A stretch of 64,000 nucleotides of DNA from Catenulispora pinisilvae (GTDB lineage: Bacteria; Actinomycetota; Actinomycetes; Streptomycetales; Catenulisporaceae): positions 33,476-97,475 of the forward strand of contig NZ_JAAFZA010000011.1 in assembly GCF_015356865.1 (NCBI RefSeq), written 5' to 3'. Below, one piece after another: positions 16,063 to 25,197 of this stretch. Both the position numbers and the translations under genes were made by a program. The notes beneath the pieces are model-generated. The model saw nothing but the letters and a program-made list of their open reading frames with translations, made no database searches and was not told the origin of the DNA. Position 1 is the first letter of the stretch; each line of letters opens with the position of its first letter.

Positions 16063-17007
16063 GTGATCAAGATTCCGGAGGCCTTCGCACGAGGCACGAT
16101 CGATCGCGAAGGTGACAGCGGTGCACGGTGGGTGGCCAGCCTGCCCGGGCTCGTTACAGAGCTGCTTGAGCAGTGGAGTTGCTTGCCAGACGGGCCGATC
16201 ATGCACGGAGAGGTGGGCATCGTCGTCCCGGTAAGACGCGAGGAGCAGGCCGCCGTCGTGAAGGTCTCCTTTCCCCACCCCGGCAACGCGTGGGAGCCGG
16301 CCGCATTCGAGGCATGGCGCGGTCACGGTGCAGTGCGGCTGTATGAGCGCGCGGATGAGCGTTTCGCAATGCTGCTTGAGAGAGCCGGCTCGCAGACGCT
16401 CGCGGGGCTGCCCGACGACGATGAGGTCGTGCGCATCACGGGGCTGATCAACAGGCGGCTGGCCGTGCCGGCGCCGCCGGACCTGCCCCGACTACGCGAC
16501 CGCGTGGCGCAGTGGGCTGAATCGCTTCTCCAAGACGCAGCGGACTTCACAGACGCGCTCCCGAAGCCGGCCGTCGACGAAGCAGTCGCCACGCTCCGAG
16601 AACTCGGAACCGATCAGCCCGAGGTCGTCATCCATGGCGACTTGCACGCACGGAACATCCTTAACGCGGAACGGGAGCCGTGGCTCGTCGTCGATCCGAA
16701 AGGGCTTGTCGGCGACCCGGCTTACGACGGCGGCACGTTCCTCAAGACGTACGGGCCGACTCTGCTGGCGAAAGGCAACCGAGATCGGGACGTATTTCGC
16801 TGCCTGGACATATTCGCTGAGGCCGCCGAACTCGATCGCGAACGTGTGCGACGGTGGGCTCACTATCGCGCGGTCGAATCAGCGTTATGGCGACGTCGTC
16901 ACCGCTACGTACGTTCGCGGGGGAGCGCGGCCCCGGACCGGTTGACGGAGCTCGCCGACCGCCTTGTTCAAGTGTTCTCCTCGCCGCAGAATACTTCACT
17001 TCGCTAA
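16063..17007 (+). CDS. Aminoglycoside/hydroxyurea resistance kinase (APH(6)-like)
   Basis: 314 aa from the GTG at 16063, chosen because the upstream in-frame part looks non-coding. The kinase signature HGDLHARNIL (about residue 190), with catalytic Asp, is followed by VDPKGLVGDPAYDGGTFL, characteristic of the APH(6)/hydroxyurea kinase family related to streptomycin 6-phosphotransferase. It should transfer the ATP gamma-phosphate to an aminoglycoside-like substrate in the cytoplasm. There is no biosynthetic neighbourhood for an antibiotic, so it may be an intrinsic resistance or metabolite kinase. It converges on the frameshifted monooxygenase gene, the two stops being 5 bases apart. Confidence 0.85.
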   Translation: MIKIPEAFARGTIDREGDSGARWVASLPGLVTELLEQWSCLPDGPIMHGEVGIVVPVRREEQAAVVKVSFPHPGNAWEPAAFEAWRGHGAVRLYERADERFAMLLERAGSQTLAGLPDDDEVVRITGLINRRLAVPAPPDLPRLRDRVAQWAESLLQDAADFTDALPKPAVDEAVATLRELGTDQPEVVIHGDLHARNILNAEREPWLVVDPKGLVGDPAYDGGTFLKTYGPTLLAKGNRDRDVFRCLDIFAEAAELDRERVRRWAHYRAVESALWRRRHRYVRSRGSAAPDRLTELADRLVQVFSSPQNTSLR

Positions 17008-17012
17008 CCGCG

Positions 17013-18319
17013 TTACGAGGCAAGCTCTAGCCCCAACGCCTCCCGCAATGTCCCGCCCTGATAGCCGGGCGGCGCGACGATGCCGCGCTCCCGTAGTTCG
17101 GGAAGCAGGCCGTTGACGATCAGGTCGTGCTGGCGCGGGTCGTCGAGTCCGTTGAGCATGATCACGTCCAGTACGCCGGCTCGGAAGCGCTGCTCGATCG
17201 CGTTCGCCAGCTGGTACGGCGTGCCCGCTTCGCTCCAGTGGCGGTGTCCTGTGCCGCGATGATCAGCTCGCGCAGGGTTTTTCCGTCGCGGACGTAGCGG
17301 GAGAAGATGTCCACCCGGCCGCGGCGGCCGTTGATCGAGGCGATGTCCGGGAGCAGGGTCTGCGGCAGTGGCTGGTCCAGCGGGGCTTCGGACAGGTCCA
17401 CCGTGCCGCCGAGCATGTCCGCGAGGAGTGCGCGGCCTTGCTCGTAGTCGATCGCGTCGATGCGTTCGCGGACCAGGCGCTGTGCCTCCTCCTCGGTCGC
17501 GCCGTAGGTGGCGTGGAAGGAGCTGAAGATCAGGGGGAGTCCGTCGGGGCGGCCGAGGGCGGCGGCTTGGGAGCGGATGCGGGCGGTGTGCTCGCGGGCT
17601 ATCTCCAGGGTCGGCAGTGAGGTGAAGACGATCTCCGCGTAGCGGGCGCCGAGGCTGATCCCCTCCTCGGACTGTCCGGCCTGGATCAGCACCGGTCGGC
17701 GTTGGGGCAGTGGTGGGATGTTCAGCGGCCCGGCCACCGAGAAGTACTCGCCGAGGTGGTCGATCGGCTTGATCAGGGACCGGTCCAGAACGGCGCGTCC
17801 GTCCGGGCCGAGGGTGAGGGCGCCCGGCTGCCAGCTGTCCCAGAGGGCGTGCACGATCTCCAGGGTCTCGGCGGCGCGGGCGTAGCGGGCCGGCGGGCTC
17901 GGCAGCGGGTCGGCGGAGTAGTTCTCCTCGCCGATCGAGGAGGTGACCAGGTTCCAGGCGGCGCGGCCGTTGCTGAGGTGGTCCAGCGTGCCGAACATCC
18001 GGGCCAGGTTGAAGGGGTGGTGGAAGGTGGTGGACACGGTCGCGATCAGGCCGATGTCCCGGGTGACCTGGCTGAGCGCGGCGACGTAGAGCAACGGCTC
18101 CTGTGCCCCGATCGCGCCCTGCGCACCGAAGCGCAGCAGGTCCGGGACGAACAGCGCGTCGAACCCCGCGGCCTCGGCGAGCCCGGCCACCCGGATCGCG
18201 CTGTCCAGGGTCGAGCGCTTCGGGTCCAGGGCGAGTTCGTAGACGCCGGGCTGGCCGCCGGCGCCGGTCACGGTTCGCAGGGTTCTGGGTCGCGGGGTTC
18301 TGGGTTGCTTGGCAGGCAT
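17013..18319 (-). pseudogene. NtaA/SnaA-type FMN-dependent monooxygenase, frameshifted near its 3' end
   Basis: Luciferase-like monooxygenase of the NtaA/DszA type (motifs LIATVSTTFHHPFNLARMF, SNGRAAWNLVTSS, RRPVLIQAGQSEEG). From the ATG at 18317-18319 the frame reads to IIAAQDT and then turns to an Arg/Ser-rich tail ending at 17162. One extra base near 17241 (GACACCGCCAC to GACACCGGCCAC) restores family-like sequence (GHWSEAGTPYQLANAIEQRF ... LDVIMLNG) to a TAA at 17013-17015, about 436 aa. The C-terminal part helps form the active-site barrel, so the shifted protein is probably inactive. It could also be a sequencing error. A second, intact monooxygenase of this type lies at 22985-24403. 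Confidence 0.85.
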
Positions 18320-18412
18320 GACGGACTCCGGGTATGACTCATGGCCCCGTTCGGGGCGGCCAGGGTGGAGCAAGGGGGAGAGAAGGAGCAGTGTGGGAGG
18401 AGAGGCGTCAGT

Positions 18413-18451
18413 TCAGCAACGGGAACGCCTGGTCAGCGGACCCTGATCCAT
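18413..18451 (-). CDS. Possible 12-aa leader peptide (MDQGPLTRRSRC)
   Basis: The ATG lies 6 bases after the -10 of a promoter whose -35 region is identical over 10 bases to that of the clear leader peptide at 29989-30072, so the message would be leaderless. The peptide ends in Cys directly before the stop and contains LTRR, seen in actinobacterial sulfur leader peptides. It is 94 bases upstream of the monooxygenase start. Too short to be sure. Confidence 0.35.
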   Translation of the reverse strand: MDQGPLTRRSRC

Positions 18452-18457
18452 GATCCC

Positions 18458-18487
18458 AGTCTGGGCAGGGCCGACGGTACGCGTCAA
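18458..18487 (-). promoter_or_regulatory. Promoter upstream of the frameshifted monooxygenase gene
   Basis: On the minus strand TTGACG (18482-18487), 18-base spacer, CAGACT (18458-18463). The bases GTGTTGACGC are identical to those at 30101-30110. Confidence 0.5.
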
Positions 18488-18570
18488 CACCGTCCCACGG
18501 CTGCGGTCCTTACGTGCCCGAGGGGTGAACCACCGGCCGGAGCCCCGGACCCCTGCGGTAGCAGCCAGCC

Positions 18571-18942
18571 TCACCCCCGCCGCCGCCGCGCAGCCTCCGT
18601 GACCGACGGCGGCTGATACCCGGCATCCCGCGAGGACACGGTGACCCCGGGCGGCACGATCTTGTCGATCTCGTCCAGCACGTCCGGGGTCAGCCGCAGC
18701 GACGCCGCCCCGACCTCGTCCCGGCGGCCGGCCAGGGACTTGCCGACGATCGTCTCCGACTCGCCCTGGCTGTAGACGTCGGCGGTGTCGACCAGGTTGA
18801 TACCGGCGTCGAGAGCCCGGCGGATGATCCGGACGCTGTCGTCGTGGTCCGGGTTGCCCCGCGCCCCGAACATCATCGTGCCCAGCGCGAGCGCGCTGAC
18901 CTTCACGCCGGTGCGGCCGAACGGGCGCAGCGGAATGCTCAT
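18571..18942 (-). pseudogene. Aldo-keto reductase with large internal deletion
   Basis: The 123-aa frame joins a normal N-terminus (LRPFGRTGVKVSALALGTMM, then NLVDTADVYSQGESETIVG) directly to a normal C-terminus (LTPDVLDEIDKIVPPGV, DAGYQPPSVTEAA) of an aldo-keto reductase usually about 330 aa long. Some 200 residues in between are missing, including the catalytic Lys and His and most of the NADPH site; only the Asp and Tyr of DTADVY remain. The junction follows LAGRRDEV at about residue 78. The deletion kept the frame. The ATG overlaps the exporter stop by 4 bases and has an AAGGAG site, so it is still translated. It cannot be a working reductase. Confidence 0.85.
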
Positions 18943-21900
18943 CGGGTCTCTCCTTGGGATGGCGATCCTTGGGATTGCGACAGCAGGTCGATGTCGGCGT
19001 TCGGGCCGGCGCTCTGGAACGCCTGCCACAACCGGGCATAGGACCCGTCCGCCTGAAGCAGCTCGGTGTGGGAGCCGATTTCCAGCACCCGGCCGTGACC
19101 GAGGACCACGATCCGGTCGGCGGTCATGGCGGTGGTGAGCCGGTGCGCCACCACGATGGTGGTGCGGCGCCGGGTCAGCGCCGCGGTCGCCTGCCCGACC
19201 CGGCGCTCGGTGGCCAGGTCCAGCGAGGCGGTGGCCTCGTCCAGGAGCAGGACGTCGGGATCGACGAGTTCGGCGCGCGCCAGGGCCAGCAGCTGCCGCT
19301 GCCCCGCTGACAGCGTCCGGCCGCGTTCCCCGACGTCGGTCAGGTATCCGTGGGCCAGCCCGGCGATCATCTCGTGCGCGCCGACCGCCCGGGAGGCCGC
19401 CTCCACCGCGGTGTCGGTGGCGTCGGGCCGGCCGTAGGCGATGGCGTCCCGCACGGTGCCGCCGGAGATGTGGGACTCCTGCGGCACGATGCCCAGCCGG
19501 TGCCGGTACTGGCCGAGGTCGAAGTCCCGCAGATCGACGCCGTCGATCCGCACCGCGCCCGACGTCGGGTCGTAGAACCGGGCCACCAGCTTGACGATCG
19601 TGGACTTGCCGGCGCCGGTGGTGCCGACCAGGGCGACGGTCTCGCCGGCCGCGATCCGGAAGCTGATGCCGTGCAGGACCTCGCGCGGTTCGGCGCCCTC
19701 GGCCTTGCCAGGCTTGCCAGCCTCGGCTGTCTCCGCGGCTTTGGCAGTTTCGGCAGCCTCCGTCCGATAGCCGAAGCTGACGTCGTCGAACTCGATCGCC
19801 CCGGCCAACTCCGGCACCGGTACCGGAGCGAGTGCGGCCGGTGTCGCCGAGGGCGTACGCATCAATGCCCGCAGCCGCCCCAGCCCGACCACCGCCTGCT
19901 GGTAGCCGTCGAAGACCTGCGAGAGCTGCTGGATCGGGGAGAAGAACAGGTCGACGCAGAGCAGGAACGCGATCAGCGTCCCGGCCGACAGCGCCCCGTC
20001 CCGCACCTGGTGCGAGCCGAGGAAGAGCACCGCCGCGCTGGCGACGACGCTCAGGAACTCCACGAACGGGAAGAACGTCGCCATCAGCCGCTGCGCGTAC
20101 AGCCGCGAGTCCCGGAACGCCCACGCCCGCACCGCGAACGCCCGATGGTTGTACGCCTCGCGCCCGAACGCCTGCGTGACCCGGATCAGCGTCACGTTCT
20201 CCTGCAAGTCGGCGTTGACCGCGCTGACCTTCTCCCGGGCGTCCAGATACGCCGGCACCGAGCGCCACCGGAACAGCGCCGTCGACACCGCCAGCACCGG
20301 GAGCGCGGCCACCAGCACCAGCGCCAGTCCCGAGTCGATGAACAGCAGCGCGATCAGGACGCCGAACACCGTGAGCACGCTGACCACGAACGTCGCCAGG
20401 CCGGTCTGCAGGAAGTTCGACAGCGAGTCGACGTCCGTCGTCATCCGGGTCATGATCCGCCCGGCCTGCTCGCGCTCGTAGTAGTCCAGTCCGAGCCGCT
20501 GCAACTGCGCGAAGGTCTTGACCCGCAGTGTGTAGAGCAGCCGTTCACCGGTGCGGCCGGTGACGCGGACCTGGCACACCCCGGCGATCCAGTCGGCGAC
20601 GACGATCGTCGCCGCGGCCGCCGAGACCAGCAGCAGGGTGCGCTCGGAGCGGCGGGCGATGCCGGCGTCGACGCCGTGCCGCACCAGGACCGGGATGGCG
20701 ATCTCGGCGGCGGCGTCGAGGGCCACCAGGATCAGGCCGAGCAGCAGGGCGCCGCGGAACGGCCGGACCAGCGAGCCGAGCCCGAAGTGCGGATCGGCGG
20801 CGCGGGCCTGCTCGTCGGGGACGTCAGGATCCTGATCGACCAGCGGCATCTCGGCCAGGTGCTTCATCATCCGCGGGGTCGGCGGTGCCGAGCCCAGGAC
20901 GCCCCCGCCGCCGCCCAGGCCGGCCCGGCCGCCCCCGCCGTGGGCGCCGGCGGCGCGCGCGGCGAAGGCCTGCGCCACTCGCAGGCCGACAGTTTCGCCC
21001 GCCGCGCCTGCTCCGCCCGCCGTGTCTGCGGCACCTGCCCCGCCAGCGGCCCCCACGCCGCCAACCTCGCCAGGCCACCGCCACAAAGACTCGGTGATCC
21101 CGTCCGGCCGGTACGGCTCGGCCGCCTCGACGGCGTCGATGTCCAGCTCCCCGGGCGCCGCCTCGCCCGACAGCAGCGCCCGATAGACCGCGCTGCGTTC
21201 CTGCAACTCGGCCGCCGTCCCGACGTCGACCACCCGGCCGTCGTCCAGCACCGCGATCCGGTCGGCCAGCTCCAGCGTCGAGGCCCGGTGCGCGATGATC
21301 AGCGTGGTGCGCTTGCGGGTGACCCCGTGCAGGCCCGCGTGGATCTCCTTCTCCACCCGGGCATCGATCGCCGAGGTGGCGTCGTCCAGGACCAGTACCC
21401 CCGGATCCCGCAGAATCGCCCGGGCCAGCGCGATCCGCTGCCGCTGGCCGCCGGACAGTGTCAGGCCCTGCTCGCCGACGACGGTGTCGTAGCCGTCCGG
21501 CAGCCCGTCGATGAACTCGTCCGCCCGGGCTACCCGCGCCGCCGCGCGGATGCGCTCGATCGAGGCGTCCGGCTCCGCGAACGCGATGTTCTCGCCGATG
21601 GTGCCCGAGATCAGCCGGCTCTCCTCGAACACGAACCCGAGATGGGAGCGCAGCGAGGCCAATCGCAGGTCTCGGACGTCGATGCCGCCGACCCGGACCG
21701 AACCCGACAGCGGGTCGTAGAAGCGCGGGATGAGGTGCGCCGCCGTCGACTTGCCGGATCCGGCCGCGCCGACCAACGCCACGGTCTCGCCGGCCGCCAC
21801 CCGAAGCGAGAAGCCGTTCAGCAGCGGTGTACTGCCCTGCTCGCCGTGGCCGTAGACGACGTCGTCCCACTCCACGGCCAGCGGCGCGTCCGGCAGCTCC

Positions 21901-22988
21901 GCGGCGTCTTCGTGGTCTGCGATGCCCGGGGTGACGTCCACGATGTCCAGCACCCGCTCGACCCCCGCCCGCGCCTGCTGCCACACGGTCAGCAGCGTGG
22001 CCACCTGACGGACCGGGTTCACGAACGAACTCAGATACGTGGTGAACGCCAGGAACGTGCCCAGCGTGATGTCGCCGCGCAACGCCAGCCACCCGCCGAG
22101 CGCCAGCACCGCCACCTGCCCCAGCGGCGGCACCGCCTGAAGCGCCGGGTTGTAGCGACTGGTCAGCCGCGCCACCCGCACCCGGGAGGAGAACAGCCGG
22201 CGCGCGCGGGCCTGGAGTTCGCGGATCTCGCGCTCTTCCTGGCCGAAGCCCTTGACCACCCGGACGCCGGTGACGGCCTCCTCGACGCCGGTGGCGACCT
22301 CGGCCGCCTCCTGCTGTGCGTGCCAGGTGGCCGGGAACAGGTCGTTGCGGCTGCGTCGGGCGATCACATACAGCGCCGGCGCCACCACCAGGGCGACCAG
22401 CGTCAGCAACGGCGAGAGCACCGCCATGAACACCAGCGAGACGAAGAACATCAGGATGTTGCCGGTCATGTTCGGCAACATCTGCAACAGCTGTTGGATC
22501 AGCGTGATATCGGAGATGGAACGGCTCACCACCTGGCCGGTCCGCAGCTCGTCCTGATAGCCGCCGCCGAGCCGCAGCAGGGCGCCGAGCGCGTCGTTGC
22601 GCAGGTCGTACTGGACGCCGAGGGAGAGCCGGCCGGAACAGTAGCGGCGCAGGAAGCTGCCGACGAACCGCACCAGTCCGAGCCCGGCCAGGACCACGAG
22701 CCACGGGGTCATCCGCAGCGAACGGTCGTCGACGCCGTCGACGATGTGCCGCAACACCAGCGGCAGCACCGCGGTCGCGATGGCCGAGACGAGCGCCGCC
22801 CCGTAGGCGGCGATGAAATCGGTGCGGTGCCGCAGGCAGTAGCCGGTCAGGCGCCGCAGCCACTGGTCGTCCCGTGCTTCCGCGCTACCGCCGGCCGTCT
22901 TCTCAGAGCTGATCGGGTTGGAGCTGTTTGGGTCAGAGCTGTTCGGGCCAGTGCTGTCCGGGGCAGAGCTGATCGGGGCTGAGCTCAC
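18939..22988 (-). CDS. Fused double ABC exporter (two TMD-NBD units in one chain)
   Basis: 1349 aa, twice the usual half-exporter length. Unit 1: membrane domain about 40-340, Walker A GAAGSGKST (about 407), signature LSGGQ (about 512). Unit 2: membrane domain about 740-1030, Walker A GTTGAGKST (about 1120), signature LSAGQ (about 1228). A Gly/Ala-rich linker joins them (about 640-700), and a repetitive Ala/Glu/Lys segment lies before the second ATPase domain. The N-terminus is built of SSxPx repeats. GTG start overlapping the TGA of the monooxygenase gene (GTGA). Exports lipids, peptides or drugs in this family; substrate unknown. Its coupling to an organosulfur operon suggests efflux of a substrate or product of that pathway (inference). 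Confidence 0.9.
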   Translation of the reverse strand: MSSAPISSAPDSTGPNSSDPNSSNPISSEKTAGGSAEARDDQWLRRLTGYCLRHRTDFIAAYGAALVSAIATAVLPLVLRHIVDGVDDRSLRMTPWLVVLAGLGLVRFVGSFLRRYCSGRLSLGVQYDLRNDALGALLRLGGGYQDELRTGQVVSRSISDITLIQQLLQMLPNMTGNILMFFVSLVFMAVLSPLLTLVALVVAPALYVIARRSRNDLFPATWHAQQEAAEVATGVEEAVTGVRVVKGFGQEEREIRELQARARRLFSSRVRVARLTSRYNPALQAVPPLGQVAVLALGGWLALRGDITLGTFLAFTTYLSSFVNPVRQVATLLTVWQQARAGVERVLDIVDVTPGIADHEDAAELPDAPLAVEWDDVVYGHGEQGSTPLLNGFSLRVAAGETVALVGAAGSGKSTAAHLIPRFYDPLSGSVRVGGIDVRDLRLASLRSHLGFVFEESRLISGTIGENIAFAEPDASIERIRAAARVARADEFIDGLPDGYDTVVGEQGLTLSGGQRQRIALARAILRDPGVLVLDDATSAIDARVEKEIHAGLHGVTRKRTTLIIAHRASTLELADRIAVLDDGRVVDVGTAAELQERSAVYRALLSGEAAPGELDIDAVEAAEPYRPDGITESLWRWPGEVGGVGAAGGAGAADTAGGAGAAGETVGLRVAQAFAARAAGAHGGGGRAGLGGGGGVLGSAPPTPRMMKHLAEMPLVDQDPDVPDEQARAADPHFGLGSLVRPFRGALLLGLILVALDAAAEIAIPVLVRHGVDAGIARRSERTLLLVSAAAATIVVADWIAGVCQVRVTGRTGERLLYTLRVKTFAQLQRLGLDYYEREQAGRIMTRMTTDVDSLSNFLQTGLATFVVSVLTVFGVLIALLFIDSGLALVLVAALPVLAVSTALFRWRSVPAYLDAREKVSAVNADLQENVTLIRVTQAFGREAYNHRAFAVRAWAFRDSRLYAQRLMATFFPFVEFLSVVASAAVLFLGSHQVRDGALSAGTLIAFLLCVDLFFSPIQQLSQVFDGYQQAVVGLGRLRALMRTPSATPAALAPVPVPELAGAIEFDDVSFGYRTEAAETAKAAETAEAGKPGKAEGAEPREVLHGISFRIAAGETVALVGTTGAGKSTIVKLVARFYDPTSGAVRIDGVDLRDFDLGQYRHRLGIVPQESHISGGTVRDAIAYGRPDATDTAVEAASRAVGAHEMIAGLAHGYLTDVGERGRTLSAGQRQLLALARAELVDPDVLLLDEATASLDLATERRVGQATAALTRRRTTIVVAHRLTTAMTADRIVVLGHGRVLEIGSHTELLQADGSYARLWQAFQSAGPNADIDLLSQSQGSPSQGETR
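22900..22985 (-). repeat. Tandem 15-bp-type repeat encoding SSxPx units
   Basis: Imperfect repeats of the form cagagctgatcgggg encode SSAPI, SSAPD, STGPN, SSDPN and SSNPI at the exporter N-terminus. Confidence 0.6.
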
Positions 22989-24403
22989 GAAGCGGCACCC
23001 ACGCGGTCGACCGCGTCGTGGATCCGGTTGGCCGGGCGGGCCAGACCGTAGCGGTCGCGCAGCGTGCTGCCTTCGTATTCGGTGCGGAACAGACCCCGCT
23101 CTTGCAGGATCGGCACAACCTTGTCCACGAATGTCTCCAAACCGGACGGCAGGACGGCCGGCATGATGTTGAAGCCGTCGGCGGCGCCGTTCTCGAAGTA
23201 GTGCTGGATGGTGTCGGCGATCTGCACCGGCGTCCCGGTGAAGGTCCGGTGGCCGCGGCCGCCGCCGAGGCGGGCGATCAGCTGTCGCACCGTCAGGTTC
23301 TCCCGCCTGGCCAGATCGACGATCAGCGTGTAGCGGCTCTTGGCGTCCTCGATGTCGTCCTCCTCGGGCAGCAGATGCAACGGCAGCGGCTGATCGAGAT
23401 CGAGTGTGTCAGGGTCGAGTTTGAAGCGGGCGGCGAGGTTCTGCTTCTGGTGCTCGGGGTCGATCAGCCGCTCCAGCTGGTCCTCCAGTTCGCGGGCCTC
23501 GGCCTCGGTGTCCCCGATGACCGGCACGATTCCGGGCAGGATCTTGATGCTCTCCGGGTCGCGGCCGTGGGCGGCGGCGCGGGCCTTCAGGTCGGCGTAG
23601 AACGCTTGCGAGTCCTCCAGCGTCTGCTGGGCGGTGAAGACCGCCTCGGCCCAGGCCGCCGCGAACTCCTTGCCGTCCTGCGAGGAGCCGGCCTGCACCA
23701 GCAGCGGCCAGCCCTGGGGCGGACGCGGCGAGTTCAGCGGGCCGTCGACCCGGAAGAACCGGCCGCGGTGGTTGATCGCGCGGACCTTCTCCTTCAGCGT
23801 GTGCACCCCGGCTGCCTTGTCCGCGATCGTCGCGTCGTCGGCCCAGCTGTCCCACAGCTTGGTGACGACGTCGACGAACTCCTCGGCCCGTTCGTAGCGC
23901 TCCTTGTGCAGCGGCACGTCGTCCAGCCCGAAGTTGCGGGCGGCGTCGGCGCCGGCGGTGGTGACGATGTTCCAGCCGACCCGGCCGCGGGAGGCGATGT
24001 CCACCGAGGCGAACCGCCGGGCCAGGTTGAACGGCTCGTTGTAGGAGGTGGACGCGGTGGCGATCAGGCCGATGTGCTCGGTGGCACCGGCGATGACGGT
24101 CAGCAGCACGGTCGGTTCGAGCTTGCCCGGCGGCCGTCGCGTGGGGTCCTGCCCCTGGGCCGGGCTGTCGGCGAAGAAGATCGAGTCCAGTTTGCCGCGT
24201 TCGGCGATCCGGGCCACCCGCTTGTAGTACTCGACGTCCCAGATCGCGTACGGATCGGACTCCGGCAGCCGCCACGACGCCTCGTGGTGGCCGGTGTCCA
24301 TCAGGAACGCGTTGAGATGGAGCTTCCTGCCGCTCTGGGGTGTGTTCCCCTTCCGGGGTGTGTTCCCGTTCTGGGCTGTGTTCGCGTTCTGATTCGTGCT
24401 CAT
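22985..24403 (-). CDS. NtaA/DmoA-like FMN-dependent monooxygenase
   Basis: 472 aa from the ATG at 24401-24403, with AAAGGA upstream. Upstream in-frame sequence belongs to the ATPase region and is rejected. The N-terminus has an Asn/Gln/Thr-rich lead (NQNANTAQNGNTPRKGNTPQ). The luciferase-like barrel then shows LHLNAFLMDTGHHEASWRLP, GLIATASTSYNEPFNLARRF, SRGRVGWNIVTT and PLLVQAGSSQDG. These enzymes use FMNH2 from a separate reductase to oxidise C-N or C-S bonds (NTA, EDTA, dimethyl sulfide, dibenzothiophene sulfone). Here it is bracketed by a sulfonate-type ABC importer and an exporter and probably desulfurises an organosulfur compound with the locus flavin reductases. Confidence 0.9.
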   Translation of the reverse strand: MSTNQNANTAQNGNTPRKGNTPQSGRKLHLNAFLMDTGHHEASWRLPESDPYAIWDVEYYKRVARIAERGKLDSIFFADSPAQGQDPTRRPPGKLEPTVLLTVIAGATEHIGLIATASTSYNEPFNLARRFASVDIASRGRVGWNIVTTAGADAARNFGLDDVPLHKERYERAEEFVDVVTKLWDSWADDATIADKAAGVHTLKEKVRAINHRGRFFRVDGPLNSPRPPQGWPLLVQAGSSQDGKEFAAAWAEAVFTAQQTLEDSQAFYADLKARAAAHGRDPESIKILPGIVPVIGDTEAEARELEDQLERLIDPEHQKQNLAARFKLDPDTLDLDQPLPLHLLPEEDDIEDAKSRYTLIVDLARRENLTVRQLIARLGGGRGHRTFTGTPVQIADTIQHYFENGAADGFNIMPAVLPSGLETFVDKVVPILQERGLFRTEYEGSTLRDRYGLARPANRIHDAVDRVGAAS

Positions 24404-24417
24404 GAAGAGGTGTCCTT

Positions 24418-25197
24418 TCAGGAAACCCGGCGCTGGCCGGGGGCGATGAAGTCGGAGCCGAGGTGTTCGCCGGTGGCGCCCAGGGCGTCGAGCAGCTGGT
24501 GCCGCAGCCCGGCGAACCCCGGGTCCGCCTGCGACCGCTGCGCGAGGTCGATCCGCACATCGGTGGCGACCACGCCGCCGTCCAGCAGGATCACCCGGTC
24601 GGCGAGCACGATCGCCTCGTCCACGTCGTGGGTCACCAGCAGCACCGCCGGCCGGTGCACCGCGCAGAGCTTGCGCAGCAGCTCGTGCATCTGGAGCCGG
24701 GTGAGGGCGTCGAGTGCCCCGAACGGTTCGTCGGCGAGTAGTAGCTGTGGTTCGCGGACCAGCGAGCGGGCCAGCGCGGCGCGCTGCTGCTGGCCGCCGG
24801 ACAGTTCGGCCGGCCACGCCGACTCGCGGCCGGCCAGGCCGACCTCGGTCAGCGCGCGCAGCCCGCGCTCGGCCGCGTCCTTGCCGTCCAGGCCGAAGGT
24901 CACGTTCGCTAACAGCCGCTTCCACGGGAGCAGCCGGGAGTCCTGGAAGACGACCGACACCTGCTCCGGAACCGAGATCCGGCCGTAGCCCTGGACATCC
25001 CGGTCCAGTCCGGCCAGCGCGCGCAGCAGCGTGCTCTTGCCGCTGCCGGAGCGTCCGATCAGCGCGACGAACTCACCCGGCGCGATGTCCAGGTCCAGAC
25101 CGTTCAGGACCCCGCCGGACCGGTTGAAGCTGCGGTGCAGGTTGCGGACTGTGACCCCGGTCGTGGTCGCGGTCAGCCCTCCAACGTCCGTCGCCAT
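24418..25197 (-). CDS. ssuB: Sulfonate/taurine-type ABC transporter ATPase (SsuB-like)
   Basis: 259 aa. Walker A IGRSGSGKST (about 42-51), Q-loop VVFQDSRLLPW, signature LSGGQQQR, Walker B LLLADEPFGALD and H-loop VTHD are all intact. The start at 25197 lies 24 bases inside the permease gene (ends 25173), so translation is coupled. Energises the permease encoded just upstream. The family also serves taurine and nitrate, but the SsuD and TauD neighbours support sulfonates. Confidence 0.92.
   Translation of the reverse strand: MATDVGGLTATTTGVTVRNLHRSFNRSGGVLNGLDLDIAPGEFVALIGRSGSGKSTLLRALAGLDRDVQGYGRISVPEQVSVVFQDSRLLPWKRLLANVTFGLDGKDAAERGLRALTEVGLAGRESAWPAELSGGQQQRAALARSLVREPQLLLADEPFGALDALTRLQMHELLRKLCAVHRPAVLLVTHDVDEAIVLADRVILLDGGVVATDVRIDLAQRSQADPGFAGLRHQLLDALGATGEHLGSDFIAPGQRRVS

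Noticed and set aside
18452..18570. Part of the aldo-keto reductase or another gene
   Set aside because: No frame with family likeness; only the promoter and short ORF are supported.
19350..22982. 1210-codon open frame on the plus strand
   Set aside because: Antisense shadow of the ABC exporter; Arg/Gly/His-rich composition, no family motif.
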